From NCBI RefSeq assembly GCF_003858645.1, contig NZ_RQJP01000006.1, positions 248,001 through 312,000 on the forward strand: DNA of 64,000 nt, written 5' to 3'. The notes under the pieces are model-generated. The model was not told the origin of the DNA and did not search any database. It saw only the letters and a list, made by a program, of their open reading frames with translations. This document shows positions 24,303-33,403 of this stretch, piece by piece; position 1 is the stretch's first letter, and the number at the start of each line of letters is the position of its first letter. This DNA comes from Larkinella knui (GTDB lineage Bacteria; Bacteroidota; Bacteroidia; Cytophagales; Spirosomataceae). A program made the translations under genes and the position numbers.

Positions 24303-26333
24303 ATGAATTTCAAGCTGACTTCAGAATTTAAACCGACTGGCGACCAGCCTCAGGCCATTGAAAAGCTGGTAAAAGGCCTTCAGGAAGGCGAACCTTCGCA
24401 GGTGTTACTGGGGGTTACCGGATCAGGCAAAACGTTTACCGTAGCCAACGTTATCGCCCAGCTCAACCGCCCGACGCTTGTGTTGAGCCACAACAAAACG
24501 CTGGCGGCCCAGCTCTACGGCGAGTTCAAGCAGTTCTTTCCCGAAAATGCCGTTCAATATTTCATTTCGTATTACGACTACTACCAGCCGGAAGCGTTCA
24601 TTGCAACGACCAACACCTACATTGAAAAAGATCTGGCTATCAACGAAGAGATCGACAAGCTGCGGCTGGCCACGGTTTCGGCGCTGATGAGTGGTCGGCG
24701 GGATATTGTCGTCATCGCTTCGGTGTCGTGTATTTACGGTGCCGGTAATCCCACCGAATACCAGAAAAGCATCGTGCGGCTGGGCGTGGGCGAAACCATC
24801 AGCCGCAATCAGTTCCTCTTCAAACTGGTCGAAATTCTGTATAGCCGTTCCGAGGTCGAATTCACCCGGGGTTCCTTCCGCGTCAAGGGCGATACCGTCG
24901 ATATTTTTCCCGGTTATGCCGATTTTGCCTACCGCATTGTCTTCTTCGGCGACGAAATTGAAGCCATTCAGCGCATCGATCCGGCTTCGGGCAAGAAGAT
25001 CGCCGACGACCGGATGATTGCCATTTTCCCCGCCAACCTTTTCGTGACGGGGCGCGATACGCTGAACATGGCCATCGGCGAAATTCAGAATGATCTGGTG
25101 GCGCAGATTCGCTATTTCCAATCGGAATTCCGCAACATGGAAGCCGAGCGGATCAAGGAGCGTACCGAGTTCGATATTGAAATGATGCGCGAACTGGGCT
25201 ATTGTTCCGGTATCGAAAACTACTCGCGGTATTTCGACCGTCGGCAACCCGGCCAGCGACCGTTCTGTTTGCTCGATTATTTTCCGGACGATTTTCTAAC
25301 GATCGTGGATGAAAGCCACGTGACCATGCCGCAAATCCGGGCGATGTGGGGCGGTGACCGCTCCCGGAAAGAAGCCCTGGTGGACTACGGTTTTCGGTTG
25401 CCTTCGGCGATGGACAACCGTCCGCTTACGTTCCAGGAATTTGAGCAACTGGCCGGGCAAACGGTTTTTGTCAGCGCAACGCCTTCCGACTACGAATTGC
25501 GCCGGAGCGAGGGCGTGGTCGTCGAGCAGTTGATTCGTCCGACGGGCTTGCTCGATCCGGCCATTGAAGTACGGCCCAGTCTGAACCAGATCGATGATTT
25601 GCTGGAAGAAATCGACATCCGAGTCAAGCGCAAAGAACGGGTGCTGGTGACAACCCTGACCAAACGGATGGCCGAAGAGTTGAGTAAATACCTGGAGCGC
25701 GTTGGCGTGAAAGGCCGCTACATTCACTCGGAGGTAAAAACGCTGGATCGCGTCGAGATTCTGCGGGAATTGCGGCTGGGGGTTTTCGATGTGCTGGTGG
25801 GTGTCAACCTGCTGCGCGAAGGACTCGATTTGCCGGAAGTGTCGCTGGTAGCCATCATGGATGCCGACAAAGAAGGGTTCCTGCGCGATATTCGTTCCCT
25901 GATTCAAACCATTGGCCGGGCCGCCCGGAATTCCAACGGGCGGGTGCTGATGTATGCCGACCGAATTACCGGTTCAATGGAAAAAGCCATCAGCGAAACC
26001 AACCGACGGCGGGAAATTCAGATGGAATACAATGCGAAACATGGTATTACGCCGATGACCATTCTGCGGTCTCACGACGCCATCATGGGCCAGACCAGCA
26101 TTGCCGATTCGCGCCCCGAAGCCAAGCAATACTACGTTGAACCCGACGAATTCCGGATTGCCGCCGATCCCGTGGTGCAATACATGGGTAAGAATGACCT
26201 GGAGCAAGTCATCAGGGAAACGCAGAATAAAATGGAAAAAGCCGCCAAAGAACTCGATTTCATGGAAGCGGCCCGGCTGCGGGACGAATTGTTTCAGCTC
26301 CGCGATCGGCTGAAAGCTACGCAGAAAGTCTAA
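24303..26333 (+). CDS. uvrB: Excinuclease ABC subunit B
   Basis: 676 residues, full length. Walker A GVTGSGKT (37-44), the beta-hairpin (YYDYYQPEAFIATTNTYIEKD), the DESH box (IVDESHVTMPQIRAMW), helicase motifs V-VI (LREGLDLPEVSLV; QTIGRAARNSNGRV) and the C-terminal UVR motif (EKAAKELDFMEAARLRDELF) are all present. UvrB verifies damage after loading by UvrA and recruits UvrC in nucleotide excision repair. It is transcribed alone and convergent with prfA. Confidence 0.98.
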   Translation: MNFKLTSEFKPTGDQPQAIEKLVKGLQEGEPSQVLLGVTGSGKTFTVANVIAQLNRPTLVLSHNKTLAAQLYGEFKQFFPENAVQYFISYYDYYQPEAFIATTNTYIEKDLAINEEIDKLRLATVSALMSGRRDIVVIASVSCIYGAGNPTEYQKSIVRLGVGETISRNQFLFKLVEILYSRSEVEFTRGSFRVKGDTVDIFPGYADFAYRIVFFGDEIEAIQRIDPASGKKIADDRMIAIFPANLFVTGRDTLNMAIGEIQNDLVAQIRYFQSEFRNMEAERIKERTEFDIEMMRELGYCSGIENYSRYFDRRQPGQRPFCLLDYFPDDFLTIVDESHVTMPQIRAMWGGDRSRKEALVDYGFRLPSAMDNRPLTFQEFEQLAGQTVFVSATPSDYELRRSEGVVVEQLIRPTGLLDPAIEVRPSLNQIDDLLEEIDIRVKRKERVLVTTLTKRMAEELSKYLERVGVKGRYIHSEVKTLDRVEILRELRLGVFDVLVGVNLLREGLDLPEVSLVAIMDADKEGFLRDIRSLIQTIGRAARNSNGRVLMYADRITGSMEKAISETNRRREIQMEYNAKHGITPMTILRSHDAIMGQTSIADSRPEAKQYYVEPDEFRIAADPVVQYMGKNDLEQVIRETQNKMEKAAKELDFMEAARLRDELFQLRDRLKATQKV

Positions 26334-26380
26334 GTATCCACGGTCGGACGGCCGCTGCCGCTCAAGTCCGCGGATGCTTA
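26331..26380. terminator. Bidirectional terminator whose base contains both stop codons
   Basis: TAAGTATCCACGG (from 26331) pairs with CCGCGGATGCTTA (to 26380) with one wobble and one mismatch. The uvrB TAA and the prfA TAA (minus strand, 26378-26380) are the outermost base pairs. Confidence 0.65.
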
Positions 26381-27451
26381 GACCATCGCGGCTTCTTTCA
26401 TCCGTTCGGCGTTTTCGGCCATGCGGAGTTGTTCGATGAAGTTGTCGATGTCGCCGTCCATCACCGTCGGCAGGTTATACACCGTCAGACCGATGCGGTG
26501 GTCGGTCACGCGGCTTTGGGGGTAATTGTAGGTCCGGATTTTGTCGGAACGGTCACCACTGCCCACCATCGACTTGCGCTGTGAGCTGATTTCGTCGTTG
26601 TGCTTTTGCAGTTCAATTTCGTACAGACGCGACCGCAATACCGTCAGCGCTTTTTCAGTATTCTTGATCTGCGAACGTTCGTCCTGACACTGCACGACCA
26701 AACCGGACGGAATGTGCGTCAGCCGAACCGCCGAATACGTCGTATTGACCGACTGGCCACCCGCGCCCGACGAACAGAAGGTATCTTTCCGAATATCGTT
26801 CATATTGATCTGAACGTCAACCTCTTCCGCTTCGGGCAATACCGCCACGCTGGAGGCAGACGTGTGAATCCGTCCCTGCGATTCGGTGGCCGGAACGCGC
26901 TGCACGCGGTGAACGCCCGATTCGAATTTCAGTTTTCCGTACACATCTTCGCCTTCGACCTGGCAGATAATTTCTTTGTAACCGCCCGAGGTTCCTTCCG
27001 TAAAGTCCATCAGCGACATCCGCCAGCCCATCCGGTCGCACAACCGCTGGTACATGCGGAACAGGTCGCCAGCGAAAATCGAGGCTTCGTCGCCCCCGGT
27101 TCCGGCCCGGATTTCCAGAATGACGTTTTTGCTGTCGTTGGGATCTTTCGGAATCAGCATTTCTTTCAACGCGTCTTCCATCGGTTCCCGCTGCGGCACC
27201 AGTTCGTCGAGTTCGGCTTTGGCCATTTCGCGCAAATCTTCGTCGCGCTCGGTTGCGAGCAGATCCTTGGCACCGTCGATATCATTGAGCAGTTTTTTAT
27301 ACACCTGATACTGCTTGACAATTTTTTCAAGATCTTTATATTCCTTGCTCAGCTTCGTGTATTTCTTCTGATCCGAAACGATTTCCGGCATCATGATTTG
27401 CTGAGAAACCTCCTCAAACCGTTCTTTTATGGATTCTAATTGATCAATCAT
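26378..27451 (-). CDS. prfA: Peptide chain release factor 1
   Basis: 357 residues. The catalytic GGQ is at 231-233 ([18 protein letters not shown]) and the stop-codon recognition tripeptide PAT at 187-189 marks RF1 rather than RF2. The [11 protein letters not shown] segment (about 113-123) is also canonical. It releases the peptide at UAA and UAG codons. A PrmC methyltransferase gene, often next to prfA, is not here. The gene is monocistronic and convergent with uvrB. Confidence 0.97.
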   Translation of the reverse strand: MIDQLESIKERFEEVSQQIMMPEIVSDQKKYTKLSKEYKDLEKIVKQYQVYKKLLNDIDGAKDLLATERDEDLREMAKAELDELVPQREPMEDALKEMLIPKDPNDSKNVILEIRAGTGGDEASIFAGDLFRMYQRLCDRMGWRMSLMDFTEGTSGGYKEIICQVEGEDVYGKLKFESGVHRVQRVPATESQGRIHTSASSVAVLPEAEEVDVQINMNDIRKDTFCSSGAGGQSVNTTYSAVRLTHIPSGLVVQCQDERSQIKNTEKALTVLRSRLYEIELQKHNDEISSQRKSMVGSGDRSDKIRTYNYPQSRVTDHRIGLTVYNLPTVMDGDIDNFIEQLRMAENAERMKEAAMV

Positions 27452-27475
27452 TGTTCAGAAACTTTATGCCTAATT

Positions 27476-27546
27476 TGCCCCGTTCCCCTGAAGGAGACTT
27501 GGACGCAGAATAATCCAGATGCAGAAGTCCCCTTCAGGGCCGGGGT
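27476..27546. repeat. Inverted repeat of the CCCTGAAGG-AGACTT family upstream of prfA
   Basis: CCCCTGAAGGAGACTT on one arm pairs with AAGTCCCCTTCAGGG on the other with one mismatch, with C-rich/G-rich flanks (CCCCG; CGGGG) extending the stem. A similar short hairpin (CCCTAAATC...GATTTAGGG) occurs at 50611-50638. Confidence 0.5.
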
Positions 27547-27691
27547 CGCGGACGACTTTAGGGACGAACTTTGATACAAATCTACGAAAATTCGGTCAGT
27601 CAACGGTTCAATTGTACATTTGTCAACGAAACCGCCAATCCCAACGTTATCCAGATAGATGACAAGAATTCACTTCACTAAGTTCCTGGCT

Positions 27692-28282
27692 ATGAACCGC
27701 ATTTTTTCGCCTTTTTCCGTTTTCATTGGCCCCTTATGCGTTCTCGTTTTATCCGTCTCCTGTTCACCCGACCGCAATCAGAATACGAAGGAGCTGGTGC
27801 AGGAAATGAATGATCATAAAATTAAGCGGGTCACCAATGTTCAGCTAACCACCACCGTTGACGAGTGGGGAAAAGCCCTCGTGCTGACGGCCCGAAAAGC
27901 CCTGACGAATGAACTGACCAAAAACGCCGGCGATTCGACGCTTTGTACGCTGGAAGGCATACCGGCCATTCGGCGGCTGGAGAAACAATACGCCATTACG
28001 ATTGATTTGCTAAGGGCAAAGGATGTGAAAAACCCGGCTCTGGACCCCAAAGAGCGGGATTTGCTGGGTGCTTATGTCTACAATGCCCAGAATAAAATGG
28101 ACCAGATCGACAACGTCCAGAAACTGAACGACACGCTGTTCGTCTACAATTCGCCCGTTGCAACGGATGACATCATCTGTAAAACCTGCACCGACAAGGC
28201 GGCTTTGCCGTTTGTCATCTGGCGCATCGTCTTCAACAAGCGGGAGGTAATCCGGCGGATTAATCCGAAGAAATTGCAGTAA
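27692..28282 (+). CDS. Tll0287-like/DUF3365-type lipoprotein (probable)
   Basis: 196 residues from the ATG at 27692 (an alternative ATG at 27659 adds 11 residues). The lipoprotein signal ends at VLSVSC. The mature protein has a helical segment (VDEWGKALVLTARKALTNEL), a LDPKERDLLGAYVYNAQNK motif and a C-terminal DIICKTCTD pair of cysteines followed by ALPFVIWRIVFNKREVIRRI. I compare this layout with DUF3365/Tll0287-like sensor-type domains that can bind haem, but a CxxCH site is absent, so the assignment is tentative. It is probably a periplasm-facing lipoprotein. Confidence 0.55.
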   Translation: MNRIFSPFSVFIGPLCVLVLSVSCSPDRNQNTKELVQEMNDHKIKRVTNVQLTTTVDEWGKALVLTARKALTNELTKNAGDSTLCTLEGIPAIRRLEKQYAITIDLLRAKDVKNPALDPKERDLLGAYVYNAQNKMDQIDNVQKLNDTLFVYNSPVATDDIICKTCTDKAALPFVIWRIVFNKREVIRRINPKKLQ

Positions 28283-28339
28283 ACCGGTCGATAGTCTGAA
28301 CTACCCAATTCCACAAGTAGGCGTTATCTAACCGCTTAT

Positions 28340-28388
28340 CAATAAATATTTACCGATAAAGACAATTTATTTATTGTTTTTCGATAAA
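28340..28388. promoter_or_regulatory. AT-rich operator-like repeats before the DUF2975-Xre operon
   Basis: CAATAAATA (28340-28348) faces TATTTATTG (28368-28376). Two direct copies of CGATAAA lie at 28354-28360 and 28382-28388. The position 40-90 bases upstream of the operon suits autoregulation by the encoded Xre protein. This is inference from position and symmetry. Confidence 0.4.
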
Positions 28389-28428
28389 TATACATTCCTT
28401 TGCTCTATCAAACTTCTACCTGATAGAC

Positions 28429-29106
28429 ATGAAAAATCAATCGCCTGCCTGGGTATTCCCAACTGTGAAATGGTTGGTTACCGTCTTTTATTATTTCGTT
28501 CTGGTCGTTCTGGTTGTCTTTACGCTGATGTGTAGCCTGAAGTTCCTTGGTGCCCAAACCGGGAATTTTTCTATTAAAAAAGGAGACTTTTTCATGGGCC
28601 AGGAACCACCAAACTACGTTTCCGTTCCGGTGGCCTGGGGACCGGCAAGCACCAAAATGCGCCCTTCTTCGGGCGAACCGCAAGTTTTCTTGAAGCCCCA
28701 GAAAGAGACCGGGCAACTCCAGGTGCCGGTCCGCTCGACACCCGGAATTCTCATTATTACCCTGGGACTGGTCGGTCTGGGAACTGCCGTTTGGACGTTT
28801 TCACTGCTTCGGAAAATTTTCCGCACGGTGCAGACCCAATCGCCTTTTCACCCCGACAATGCCCGGCGGATCAACACCATGGGCTTGCTCTTTCTGGGCC
28901 AGACGGGGATTGAGCTTTTGCTTAAAATGGCGCTCTGGAGCCAGACAAGACCTTATTTTCAACAAATCCGGCTCGACTATCAGAACCATCTGAGCGTAGA
29001 CATCAACCTGGATAGCCCCTGGCTGCTGGGCTTGATTTTGCTGGCGCTGGCGCAGGTGTACCGCCGGGGAATTGACCTACAGACCGAAAACGAACTAACT
29101 GTGTGA
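28429..29106 (+). CDS. DUF2975 family membrane protein
   Basis: 225 residues with four predicted membrane helices (about 14-40, 103-125, 142-160, 195-213) and a long loop after the first. This matches DUF2975 proteins, which are nearly always paired with a small YozG-type Xre regulator, as here (4-base gap). The last cytoplasmic residues are RRGIDLQTENELTV, a charged tail ending just before the regulator. Such pairs are proposed to be membrane sensor plus regulator modules, but the signal is unknown. Confidence 0.87.
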   Translation: MKNQSPAWVFPTVKWLVTVFYYFVLVVLVVFTLMCSLKFLGAQTGNFSIKKGDFFMGQEPPNYVSVPVAWGPASTKMRPSSGEPQVFLKPQKETGQLQVPVRSTPGILIITLGLVGLGTAVWTFSLLRKIFRTVQTQSPFHPDNARRINTMGLLFLGQTGIELLLKMALWSQTRPYFQQIRLDYQNHLSVDINLDSPWLLGLILLALAQVYRRGIDLQTENELTV

Positions 29107-29110
29107 CCGC

Positions 29111-29359
29111 ATGGCAATTATTGTGAATCTTGACGTCATGATGGCGAAACGAAAAATGTCACTGACAGAACTGGCGGAAAAAGTCGATCTGACGCTCGCG
29201 AACCTCTCCATTCTGAAAACCGGTAAAGCCAAGGCCATCCGTTTCAGTACGCTGGACGCACTTTGTCAGGCGCTTCAATGTACACCGGGTGACATTCTGG
29301 ATTATGAAGCCGAAACCGATGCGGCTTCTGAGCAGTTGGGCGAGCGTAGTTTGAATTGA
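29111..29359 (+). CDS. Xre/YozG-type helix-turn-helix regulator
   Basis: 82 residues. The whole protein is a Cro/CI-type helix-turn-helix: LDVMMAKRKMSLTELAEKVD, LTLANLSILKTGKAKAIRFS, LDALCQALQCTPGDILDYE. The pattern with GKAKAIRF is diagnostic of YozG-like regulators paired with DUF2975 proteins. It starts 4 bases after the membrane gene's stop codon, so the two are co-expressed. It probably autoregulates through the repeats at 28340-28388. Confidence 0.9.
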   Translation: MAIIVNLDVMMAKRKMSLTELAEKVDLTLANLSILKTGKAKAIRFSTLDALCQALQCTPGDILDYEAETDAASEQLGERSLN

Positions 29360-29396
29360 TTATCGTTGGGTCGTTTCCACAACTAAAATTTATCCG

Positions 29397-30497
29397 ATGT
29401 CCTTTTGCCAAACACCTCGCTTTCTTCCGGGCCTGCTAACGTTCCTATGGGTTCTTTTAACCGAGTTACCCGTGCAGGCCCAATCCCGCCAACCCGTCGG
29501 CAAAGCACTTCCCGCGATGCTGGATAGTGCCGGGATTCCGGGGCTATCCATTGCCCTGATTGAGAACGGCACCGTTACCTGGAGCACCGGATTGGGAATA
29601 AAGAATACAATCACGCAGGAACCCGTAGCAGCAACGACTATTTTTCGTGCAGCCTCTTTAGGCAAACCGCTGTTTGCGTATGCCGTTCTCAAACTTTGCG
29701 AAGAGCGTACGATTGCTCTTGACTCTGCCTTGGTCCGTTATGTTCCCCAGACTTATTTAGAGGACTATTTTCTCAAAAGTCCACTGGCTGATGAACGGAT
29801 CCGGTTGATTACGGCTCGTATGGTACTAAATCACACCAGCGGCCTGCCCAACTGGCGCGCGGAAGGCAAACCGCTCACAACCCTGTTTGCCCCAGGAACC
29901 CGATATAGTTATTCGGGAGAAGGGTTTTATCTGCTACAAACGGTGGTGGAATACCTGGTGAAAGAACCCATCGAAGCCTTCATGCAGCGAACGGTATTGA
30001 AGCCGCTGGGTATGAAAAATACAAGTTACGTTTACCATCCGGCCGATTCGAGTCGGTACACCCGGTCGTACGACCAAACCGGTAACTGGGTGCCGGACGA
30101 GCCGGAACCGGCCAACGTTGCCCATACGCTCCGAACCACCGCCGACGATTACGCCCGGTTTCTTGTAGCAACCCTGCTAAAACCGGGACCAACTCCGAAA
30201 TTGATGCTAGGTTCGCAAGTACAAACCGATATTTGTCAGCCGGGGCGCGTGTTCTGGGGTTTGGGTATAGCCATACAACACACGGGCCAAGGTGATTTAT
30301 TTTGTCAATGGGCAAAAAGCCCGGCCGCCAGTGGGTACGTCATTGGTTCGGCGGATCAGAAAACGGCGCTGGTTTATTTCGTTAACGTGGCCAATCGGGG
30401 CTTACAGATTGCCGAGCGTCTGGTTAAGCTGAGCCTCAACTACGATGATCCTCTGTTTGCTTGTTTCGGGGTACGGCCTTATAATGCCGGGCCATAA
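29397..30497 (+). CDS. Exported class C beta-lactamase-like serine hydrolase
   Basis: 366 residues. The signal peptide ends near PVQAQS. The catalytic S87-x-x-K90 (RAASLGKPL) and the second motif YSG (YSYSGEGFYLL) fit the beta-lactamase/D-Ala-D-Ala carboxypeptidase superfamily. LNHTSGLPNWR is also typical. A classical KTG/HxG box is hard to locate near the C-terminus (WAKSPAASGYVIGSADQK). Periplasmic. The substrate could be peptidoglycan peptides or esters and cannot be told from the sequence. Confidence 0.87.
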   Translation: MSFCQTPRFLPGLLTFLWVLLTELPVQAQSRQPVGKALPAMLDSAGIPGLSIALIENGTVTWSTGLGIKNTITQEPVAATTIFRAASLGKPLFAYAVLKLCEERTIALDSALVRYVPQTYLEDYFLKSPLADERIRLITARMVLNHTSGLPNWRAEGKPLTTLFAPGTRYSYSGEGFYLLQTVVEYLVKEPIEAFMQRTVLKPLGMKNTSYVYHPADSSRYTRSYDQTGNWVPDEPEPANVAHTLRTTADDYARFLVATLLKPGPTPKLMLGSQVQTDICQPGRVFWGLGIAIQHTGQGDLFCQWAKSPAASGYVIGSADQKTALVYFVNVANRGLQIAERLVKLSLNYDDPLFACFGVRPYNAGP

Positions 30498-30671
30498 ATG
30501 ATCTGAATAAACCGCAGCCGTTGGATAGTTTTCAAAAATCGCTGTCTCTGCCAGGAACCCCTTCTCATTTGAAATAGTATGAAAATACGATTTAATAGCA
30601 CGATAGAAACAGCTATTTTGTACTTTTGATAGAATCGTATTCCATCCCTTACTAAACATACTATTTCACGG

Positions 30672-32021
30672 ATGAGCAATCTGAAAAACAAAGGAGATCA
30701 GCCGGTTAGCCGACGCGGTTTTGTCAAAGCCTCGTCGCTGGCTCTGGCGGGCGTAACCATTCTGCCCCGGCATGTGCTGGGGGGTAAGGGGTTTATTGCC
30801 CCGTCTGATAAACTGAATGTCGCCGGGGTCGGGATCGGCGGTATGGGAAAAAGCAATCTGAATGCGCTCGCTCCCACCGAAAACATTGTCGCGCTCTGCG
30901 ATGTCGATGAGAAATACGCCGGTCCGGTTTTTGAAAAGTATCCGAACGCCAAACGGTATAAGGATTACCGCAAGATGCTGGAAGCCCAGAAGGACATCGA
31001 CGGCATCGTGGTGGCCACACCCGATCACCTGCACGGCATTATCGCATCGGCCGCCATGAAACTCGGCAAGCATGTCTATGTTCAGAAACCGCTGACCGTT
31101 ACGGTATGGGAATCCCGGGAACTGGCCCGGATGGCGAAAGAAAACCCGAAGGTAGTTACCCAAATGGGAAACCAGGGGCACTCCAACGACGACGCCCGCC
31201 TGATCAACGAGTGGATCGCCGACGGTGCTATTGGCAAAGTGCAGGAAGTCCACGTCTGGACCAACCGTCCCATCTGGCCGCAGGGCATGGAGGTACCGAA
31301 AGAAGTGGTGGATGTGCCGTCGACGCTGGATTGGGAGTTGTTTTTGGGCCCGGCTCCGCACCGGCCTTACAATCCGGCCTACACGCCCTTCAAATGGCGC
31401 GGCTGGGTCGATTACGGGGCCGGGGCGCTGGGCGACATGGGGGCTCACCTGGTCGATCACCCGTTCTGGGCGCTCGGACTCAATCCACCGATTACCGTCG
31501 AAGCGTCATCGACGCCGTTTAACAAGCAAAGCTACCCGATGGCGTCGCTGGTTACGTTCGAATTTGAAACAAAAGACAAGAAACATCCCCTCACGATGAC
31601 CTGGTACGACGGCGGAATTCTGCCGCCAAAACCGCTCGAATTCGGCGATGGTCCCGTTCCGAAAGGCGGTGGCGTTTTGTACATTGGTACGAAGGGAAAA
31701 CTTTTCCACGAAACCTACGGCTCAAAACCGCGTCTTTTGCCCCAGGAAAAAATGGATTCCTACAAAAAACCGGCGCAAACCATTCCGCGCGTCGGCATGA
31801 GTCACGAACGCAACTGGGCCGAAGCCTGCAAAGGCAACGGCAAGGCGGTTTCTCCGTTTGAATATGCCGGTCCGCTGTGCGAAACCATGTTGCTGGGAAT
31901 CGTAGCCCTTTACAAACAAGGCACAAAACTGAACTGGGATACCAACAGCATGGCGTTTACCAACGCCCCGGAACTGAACCAGTACCTGAAACGCGAATAC
32001 CGCCAGGGCTGGGCGATGTAA
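30672..32021 (+). CDS. Gfo/Idh/MocA family oxidoreductase with Tat-like signal
   Basis: 449 residues. The N-terminus [20 protein letters not shown] is a Tat-type signal. The Rossmann motif [32 protein letters not shown] and the EKP-type motif (here [17 protein letters not shown]) define the Gfo/Idh/MocA family. The EKP lysine is present, with Glu replaced by Gln. Exported relatives carry a tightly bound nicotinamide cofactor and oxidise or interconvert sugars in the periplasm. Paired with the DUF1080 gene downstream, a role in 3-keto-sugar chemistry is a reasonable inference. Confidence 0.9.
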   Translation: MSNLKNKGDQPVSRRGFVKASSLALAGVTILPRHVLGGKGFIAPSDKLNVAGVGIGGMGKSNLNALAPTENIVALCDVDEKYAGPVFEKYPNAKRYKDYRKMLEAQKDIDGIVVATPDHLHGIIASAAMKLGKHVYVQKPLTVTVWESRELARMAKENPKVVTQMGNQGHSNDDARLINEWIADGAIGKVQEVHVWTNRPIWPQGMEVPKEVVDVPSTLDWELFLGPAPHRPYNPAYTPFKWRGWVDYGAGALGDMGAHLVDHPFWALGLNPPITVEASSTPFNKQSYPMASLVTFEFETKDKKHPLTMTWYDGGILPPKPLEFGDGPVPKGGGVLYIGTKGKLFHETYGSKPRLLPQEKMDSYKKPAQTIPRVGMSHERNWAEACKGNGKAVSPFEYAGPLCETMLLGIVALYKQGTKLNWDTNSMAFTNAPELNQYLKREYRQGWAM

Positions 32022-32035
32022 TTTTTTATTAGAAT

Positions 32036-32100
32036 AAAGAGTAGAGACAAGGACTAGAGACCTAAAAAACCGGGTCTTTCTTCTCTTGTCTCTGCTCCTT
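32036..32100. repeat. Intergenic word-repeat hairpin (GAGACAAG type)
   Basis: AAAGAGTAGAGACAAGGACTAGAGACC on the left faces GGGTCTTTCTTCTCTTGTCTCTGCTCCTTTC on the right: an imperfect stem with perfect AGAGACAAG/CTTGTCTCT and GACC/GGGTC blocks. It lies between two co-directional genes. The same GAGACAAG word recurs at 42398-42482 and, weakly, at 13687-13740. Confidence 0.6.
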
Positions 32101-32118
32101 TCTCTCCTTCAAACCTTC

Positions 32119-32841
32119 ATGAGAAAAACGTCATTAACCGTACTGCTTTTACTTTTCATTAGTCAACTTTTTGCACAGGTTCCCAATACGTTAACCCCTC
32201 AGGAAAAGAAAGAGGGCTGGAAACTGCTTTTCAACGGAAAAGACGTTAGCGGCTGGCATACGTACGGCAAAAAAGGCGTCGGCTCGGCCTGGATTATCGA
32301 AAATGGTGCACTCAAACTGAACGTGCCGGAACGCGCCGGAAACAAAGCCAAAAACGGGGGCGACCTGGCCACCGACCAGACGTTCAAAGGCGATTTCGAA
32401 TTCAAGGCGGATTTTAAAGTCGAGCGGTTTACGAACAGCGGTATTTTCTTTTTCGTCACCGAATCGCCGGAATACAAGGAGATTTACAATACCGGCCTGG
32501 AACTTCAGGTGCTCGACAATGCCATCTACGAAGGGGCACCGGAGAACAAACACCGCGTGGGTGATTTCTTCAGCGTGGCCAACGCCCGCATCCGTGAACC
32601 GAAAGCCGTGGGCGAATGGAACCAGATCCATTTCAAGCTGAAAGGAAATGTGCTGTCGGTGTATATGAACGGCTATCTTATTCAGGAACACCACGTTGAC
32701 AGCACCGACTGGAAAAAGCGAATTGCCGAAAGCAAGCTGAATACGGCGCCCATCAGCAAAGGGCAATTGTCCGGTAAGATCGGTTTGCAGGACTGGGGCA
32801 GCACGGTTTGGTACCGGAATATCAAGATTCGGCCGCTCTGA
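32119..32841 (+). CDS. DUF1080 (3-keto-glycoside hydrolase/lyase family) exported protein
   Basis: 240 residues from the ATG at 32119. Codons upstream belong to the intergenic hairpin. The signal peptide ends at LFAQ. Family hallmarks are EGWKLLFNGKDVSGWHTYGK at the start, FEFKADFKVERFTNSGIFFFV in the middle and GQLSGKIGLQDWGSTVWYRNI at the end, a concanavalin-like beta-jelly-roll. Family members act on 3-keto-glycosides and related sugars in the periplasm. The neighbouring Gfo/Idh oxidoreductase could supply the 3-keto substrate. Confidence 0.9.
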   Translation: MRKTSLTVLLLLFISQLFAQVPNTLTPQEKKEGWKLLFNGKDVSGWHTYGKKGVGSAWIIENGALKLNVPERAGNKAKNGGDLATDQTFKGDFEFKADFKVERFTNSGIFFFVTESPEYKEIYNTGLELQVLDNAIYEGAPENKHRVGDFFSVANARIREPKAVGEWNQIHFKLKGNVLSVYMNGYLIQEHHVDSTDWKKRIAESKLNTAPISKGQLSGKIGLQDWGSTVWYRNIKIRPL

Positions 32842-32896
32842 GGAAACAAATTTCGGTCATTTTGCGCCAAAACCGGATGATTTAGAGAACGGTTTT

Positions 32897-32947
32897 TTGA
32901 AATAAAAGAAACGGATTATATTTGTTTTACAAAACCTAAACAAATAT
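32897..32947 (+). promoter_or_regulatory. Promoter and palindromic operator of the orphan PadR gene
   Basis: TTG at 32897-32899 and TATATTTG at 32917-32924 (17-base spacer) match the Bacteroidota promoter. A perfect palindrome, ATATTTGTTT-N10-AAACAAATAT (32918-32927 and 32938-32947), covers the -7 element and runs into the ATG at 32946. Repressor binding here would block transcription start directly. Confidence 0.7.
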
Positions 32948-33272
32948 GAATCGTCCGTACTTAGGCGAATTTGAAGAACTGGTTCTGTTAACGGTTGCCA
33001 TGCTCAACGGCCAGGCCTATGGGGTGACGATTCTGGAAGAAATCGAGAAGCAAACCGGTCGCACCGTCAGCCTGAGCGCCATTCACGCGACGCTGCAACG
33101 GCTCGAAGAAAAAGGGTACCTCAAATCGCAAATGGGCGGAGCCACGGCCGAGCGCGGGGGTCGGCGGAAGCGTTTTTTTACCGTTACGCTGGGCGGAACC
33201 CGGGCGTTGGCCGAAATTCACACGACCCGAAATAACCTCTGGAACCAGATTCCCAAAACCGGGCTGGCATGA
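32946..33272 (+). CDS. PadR family transcriptional regulator (orphan)
   Basis: 108 residues, a close paralogue of the PadR protein at 21829-22164: LGEFEELVLLTVAMLNGQAYG, SLSAIHATLQRLEEKGYLKS, AERGGRRKRFFTVTLGGTRAL, ending NNLWNQIPKTGLA. Its stop overlaps an ATG (ATGA, 33269-33272) exactly as in the other pair, but that downstream frame ends after six codons, so the expected FtsX permease is absent. The next gene is bshC. It probably represses itself through the palindrome over its promoter. Confidence 0.9.
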   Translation: MNRPYLGEFEELVLLTVAMLNGQAYGVTILEEIEKQTGRTVSLSAIHATLQRLEEKGYLKSQMGGATAERGGRRKRFFTVTLGGTRALAEIHTTRNNLWNQIPKTGLA

Positions 33273-33403
33273 CTATTGAACGCTGGTAGAAAGCCGATGC
33301 CGCATTCTGCCGGCGAATTGCTACGTTGCCATTCGTGTAATCCTGCTAACTCGTCCGAACCTTGATAACCAATTCTGTGTTGACTGACAAAAATCCCATT
33401 TTC

